DNA from: Acidimicrobiaceae bacterium
GTDB taxonomy: Bacteria; Actinomycetota; Acidimicrobiia; Acidimicrobiales; Bog-793
Assembly (NCBI GenBank): GCA_025464005.1
Contig: JAODBO010000083.1
Span: 1-64,000 of the forward strand
DNA: 64,000 bases
Direction: 5' to 3'
Of the stretch, positions 63,005 to 64,000 are shown in pieces. The position numbers and the translations under genes were made by a program. A model generated the notes under the pieces. That model worked only from the letters and a program-made list of their open reading frames with translations. It had not been told where the DNA came from and did no database searches. Numbering within the stretch: the first letter of the stretch is position 1; every line of letters begins with the position of its first letter.

Positions 63005-64000
63005 ATGCGAGAAGAGGGTGAGCGTCCGGGCGACGGCGGCGGCGGGTCGTTTCCGCGCGACCTCGCCGGACCGGGGCTCGGCCGCCTACTTGGCCTCGTG
63101 CGCCGCCTCGGCGCCGGCGGCGAGCTCCGCCAACTGCTGCAGGAGCTCGCCGTCGCCGTCGGAGACATCCTCGAGTTCGACGCGGTCGCCGTCCACCTCG
63201 TCGGAGTAGACGGCGATCTGCGCGTCGTTGCTGTCGGCGGCTCGCCGGATGTCGAGGCGATCAGGGACAGCGTCACAGAGCGAAGGGTCGTCGACGACCT
63301 CGTCGAGCGCGCCGGGCGATGGGGAACGCTGTGCTTTGTCGACCATCGTCGTGCAGGTGGTGCGCCCAGCTCCACGCCAGCCGGACCGGCGGGCTCCCCG
63401 CTCACGGGCGGTGGGACGTGGCACTCCGGCTATGTGCTGCTCGCCCCGATGCACTCGAGCGGCGGTTCCCTGCTCGGACTGGTCTCGGTGGACCGGCCCC
63501 GGACCGGGCGCGTCCCGAGCACGACCCAGCTCGTCCTGCTCGAGCTGTTGGCCGCCGAGGGCGCCAACGCCATCGAGGACGAGCTTCGCCGGAAGGAGCT
63601 CGCGGCGCACCAGGGCGTCTACCAGTCGGTCTTTCACGTCTCTCCGATCGGGATCGCGGTCCTCGACACTGGCCTTAACGTCCTGGAGGCCAACCGGGCG
63701 TACGGCCTTCTGCTCGGGCGCCCGGCTTCGGCGCTCGCCGGAGTGCGGCTGACGCGCCTGCTCGACGAGGCGGACGGCGCGAACGTGGTCGAGCACTGCC
63801 GACGCCTGTTCCAAGGCGTGTCCGCGCCCACCTCGCTCGAGCACGGCTACCTGCGACCCGGCGCCGAGCAACGATGGGCACGGTCGAGCTTCACCGTCGT
63901 TCGCAGCACCGACCCCGGCGACCGGGTCGTCGTGACGTCCGAGGACATCACCGCCGATCGCAGGGCCCGCTCGGAGCGGCAGGAGCTGGCCGGCAACGAT
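63005..64000 (+). CDS. GAF-PAS sensor protein, cut by the right edge
   Basis: The ORF track misses this gene because it runs off the window. From an ATG (MREEGERPGDGGGGSFPRDL) the frame stays open for 332 codons. Residues of about 30-180 form a GAF domain (LLQELAVAVGDILEFDAVAVHLVGVDGDLRVVAVGG, YVLLAPMHSSGGSLLGLVSVDRP), followed by a helix (LLELLAAEGANAIEDELRRKE) and a PAS domain (GVYQSVFHVSPIGIAVLDTGLNVLEANRAYGLLLGRPASALAGVRLTRLL, ending VVVTSEDITADRRARSERQ). The output domain, perhaps GGDEF/EAL or histidine kinase, lies beyond the window. There is no signal peptide, so it is a cytoplasmic sensor. Confidence 0.8.
   Translation, partial: MREEGERPGDGGGGSFPRDLAGPGLGRLLGLVRRLGAGGELRQLLQELAVAVGDILEFDAVAVHLVGVDGDLRVVAVGGSPDVEAIRDSVTERRVVDDLVERAGRWGTLCFVDHRRAGGAPSSTPAGPAGSPLTGGGTWHSGYVLLAPMHSSGGSLLGLVSVDRPRTGRVPSTTQLVLLELLAAEGANAIEDELRRKELAAHQGVYQSVFHVSPIGIAVLDTGLNVLEANRAYGLLLGRPASALAGVRLTRLLDEADGANVVEHCRRLFQGVSAPTSLEHGYLRPGAEQRWARSSFTVVRSTDPGDRVVVTSEDITADRRARSERQELAGND

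Overview
The window is about 64 kb of very GC-rich chromosomal DNA. GTG/TTG starts are common, ATGA/GTGA stop-start overlaps are frequent, and the families are typically actinobacterial (LysM-BTAD protein, DUF4395, DUF3048, group III phosphofructokinase, Cna-B adhesin with an LPFTG anchor). I infer an actinobacterium, possibly of the class Acidimicrobiia; nothing here fixes the species. I see no rRNA, tRNA, CRISPR array, prophage or intact insertion sequence.

Left part (1-9.5 kb): a terminator at the left edge; a secreted GH26-like glycosidase with a long Thr/Pro linker; a secreted parallel beta-helix protein; a CGNR zinc-finger regulator wrecked by several frameshifts; a large GT-C-like membrane protein; and a DEAD-box helicase with a DbpA-type tail.

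9.5-18.4 kb is a nine-gene minus-strand operon. A GntR regulator is followed by a complete BMP-type ABC importer (ATPase, two permeases, binding protein), two tandem isochorismatase-family genes (one lacking the catalytic residues), an AtzE-like amidase and an AtzH-like protein. Nearly every junction overlaps. The best reading is uptake and stepwise hydrolysis of a small urea-derived nitrogen compound such as triuret, carboxybiuret or biuret.

18.5-26.8 kb: L,D-transpeptidase, MscS channel, DUF4395 protein, UbiA prenyltransferase, short-chain dehydrogenase, and a LysR regulator divergent from an NADP-dependent oxidoreductase and a SnoaL-like protein. A truncated, frameshifted SDR remnant follows.

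26.8-37.1 kb: a ferric-iron-type ABC importer in an apparent operon with an ExxE-motif membrane protein and a small membrane protein; a ChrB N-terminal-domain protein; ATP-type group III phosphofructokinase; a Fur-family regulator whose natural N-terminus is out of frame; pirin; and RidA.

37.3-45.9 kb is a cell-surface island: a 1221-residue LPFTG-anchored adhesin with eight Cna-B/SpaA-like repeats, divergent from a sigma-region-4-like protein, a Thr-stalk membrane protein and a LysM/BTAD membrane regulator.

45.8-58.8 kb is amine and amino-acid catabolism: a coupled aminotransferase/omega-amidase pair, alanine dehydrogenase, an APC permease, and an Lrp-linked aldehyde dehydrogenase, class III aminotransferase and FAD amine oxidase (putrescine/GABA/beta-alanine type). 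A YfhO-like membrane protein interrupts it. The right end holds a DUF3048 protein, a membrane protein, a second aldehyde dehydrogenase, a small membrane protein and the start of a GAF-PAS sensor that runs off the window.
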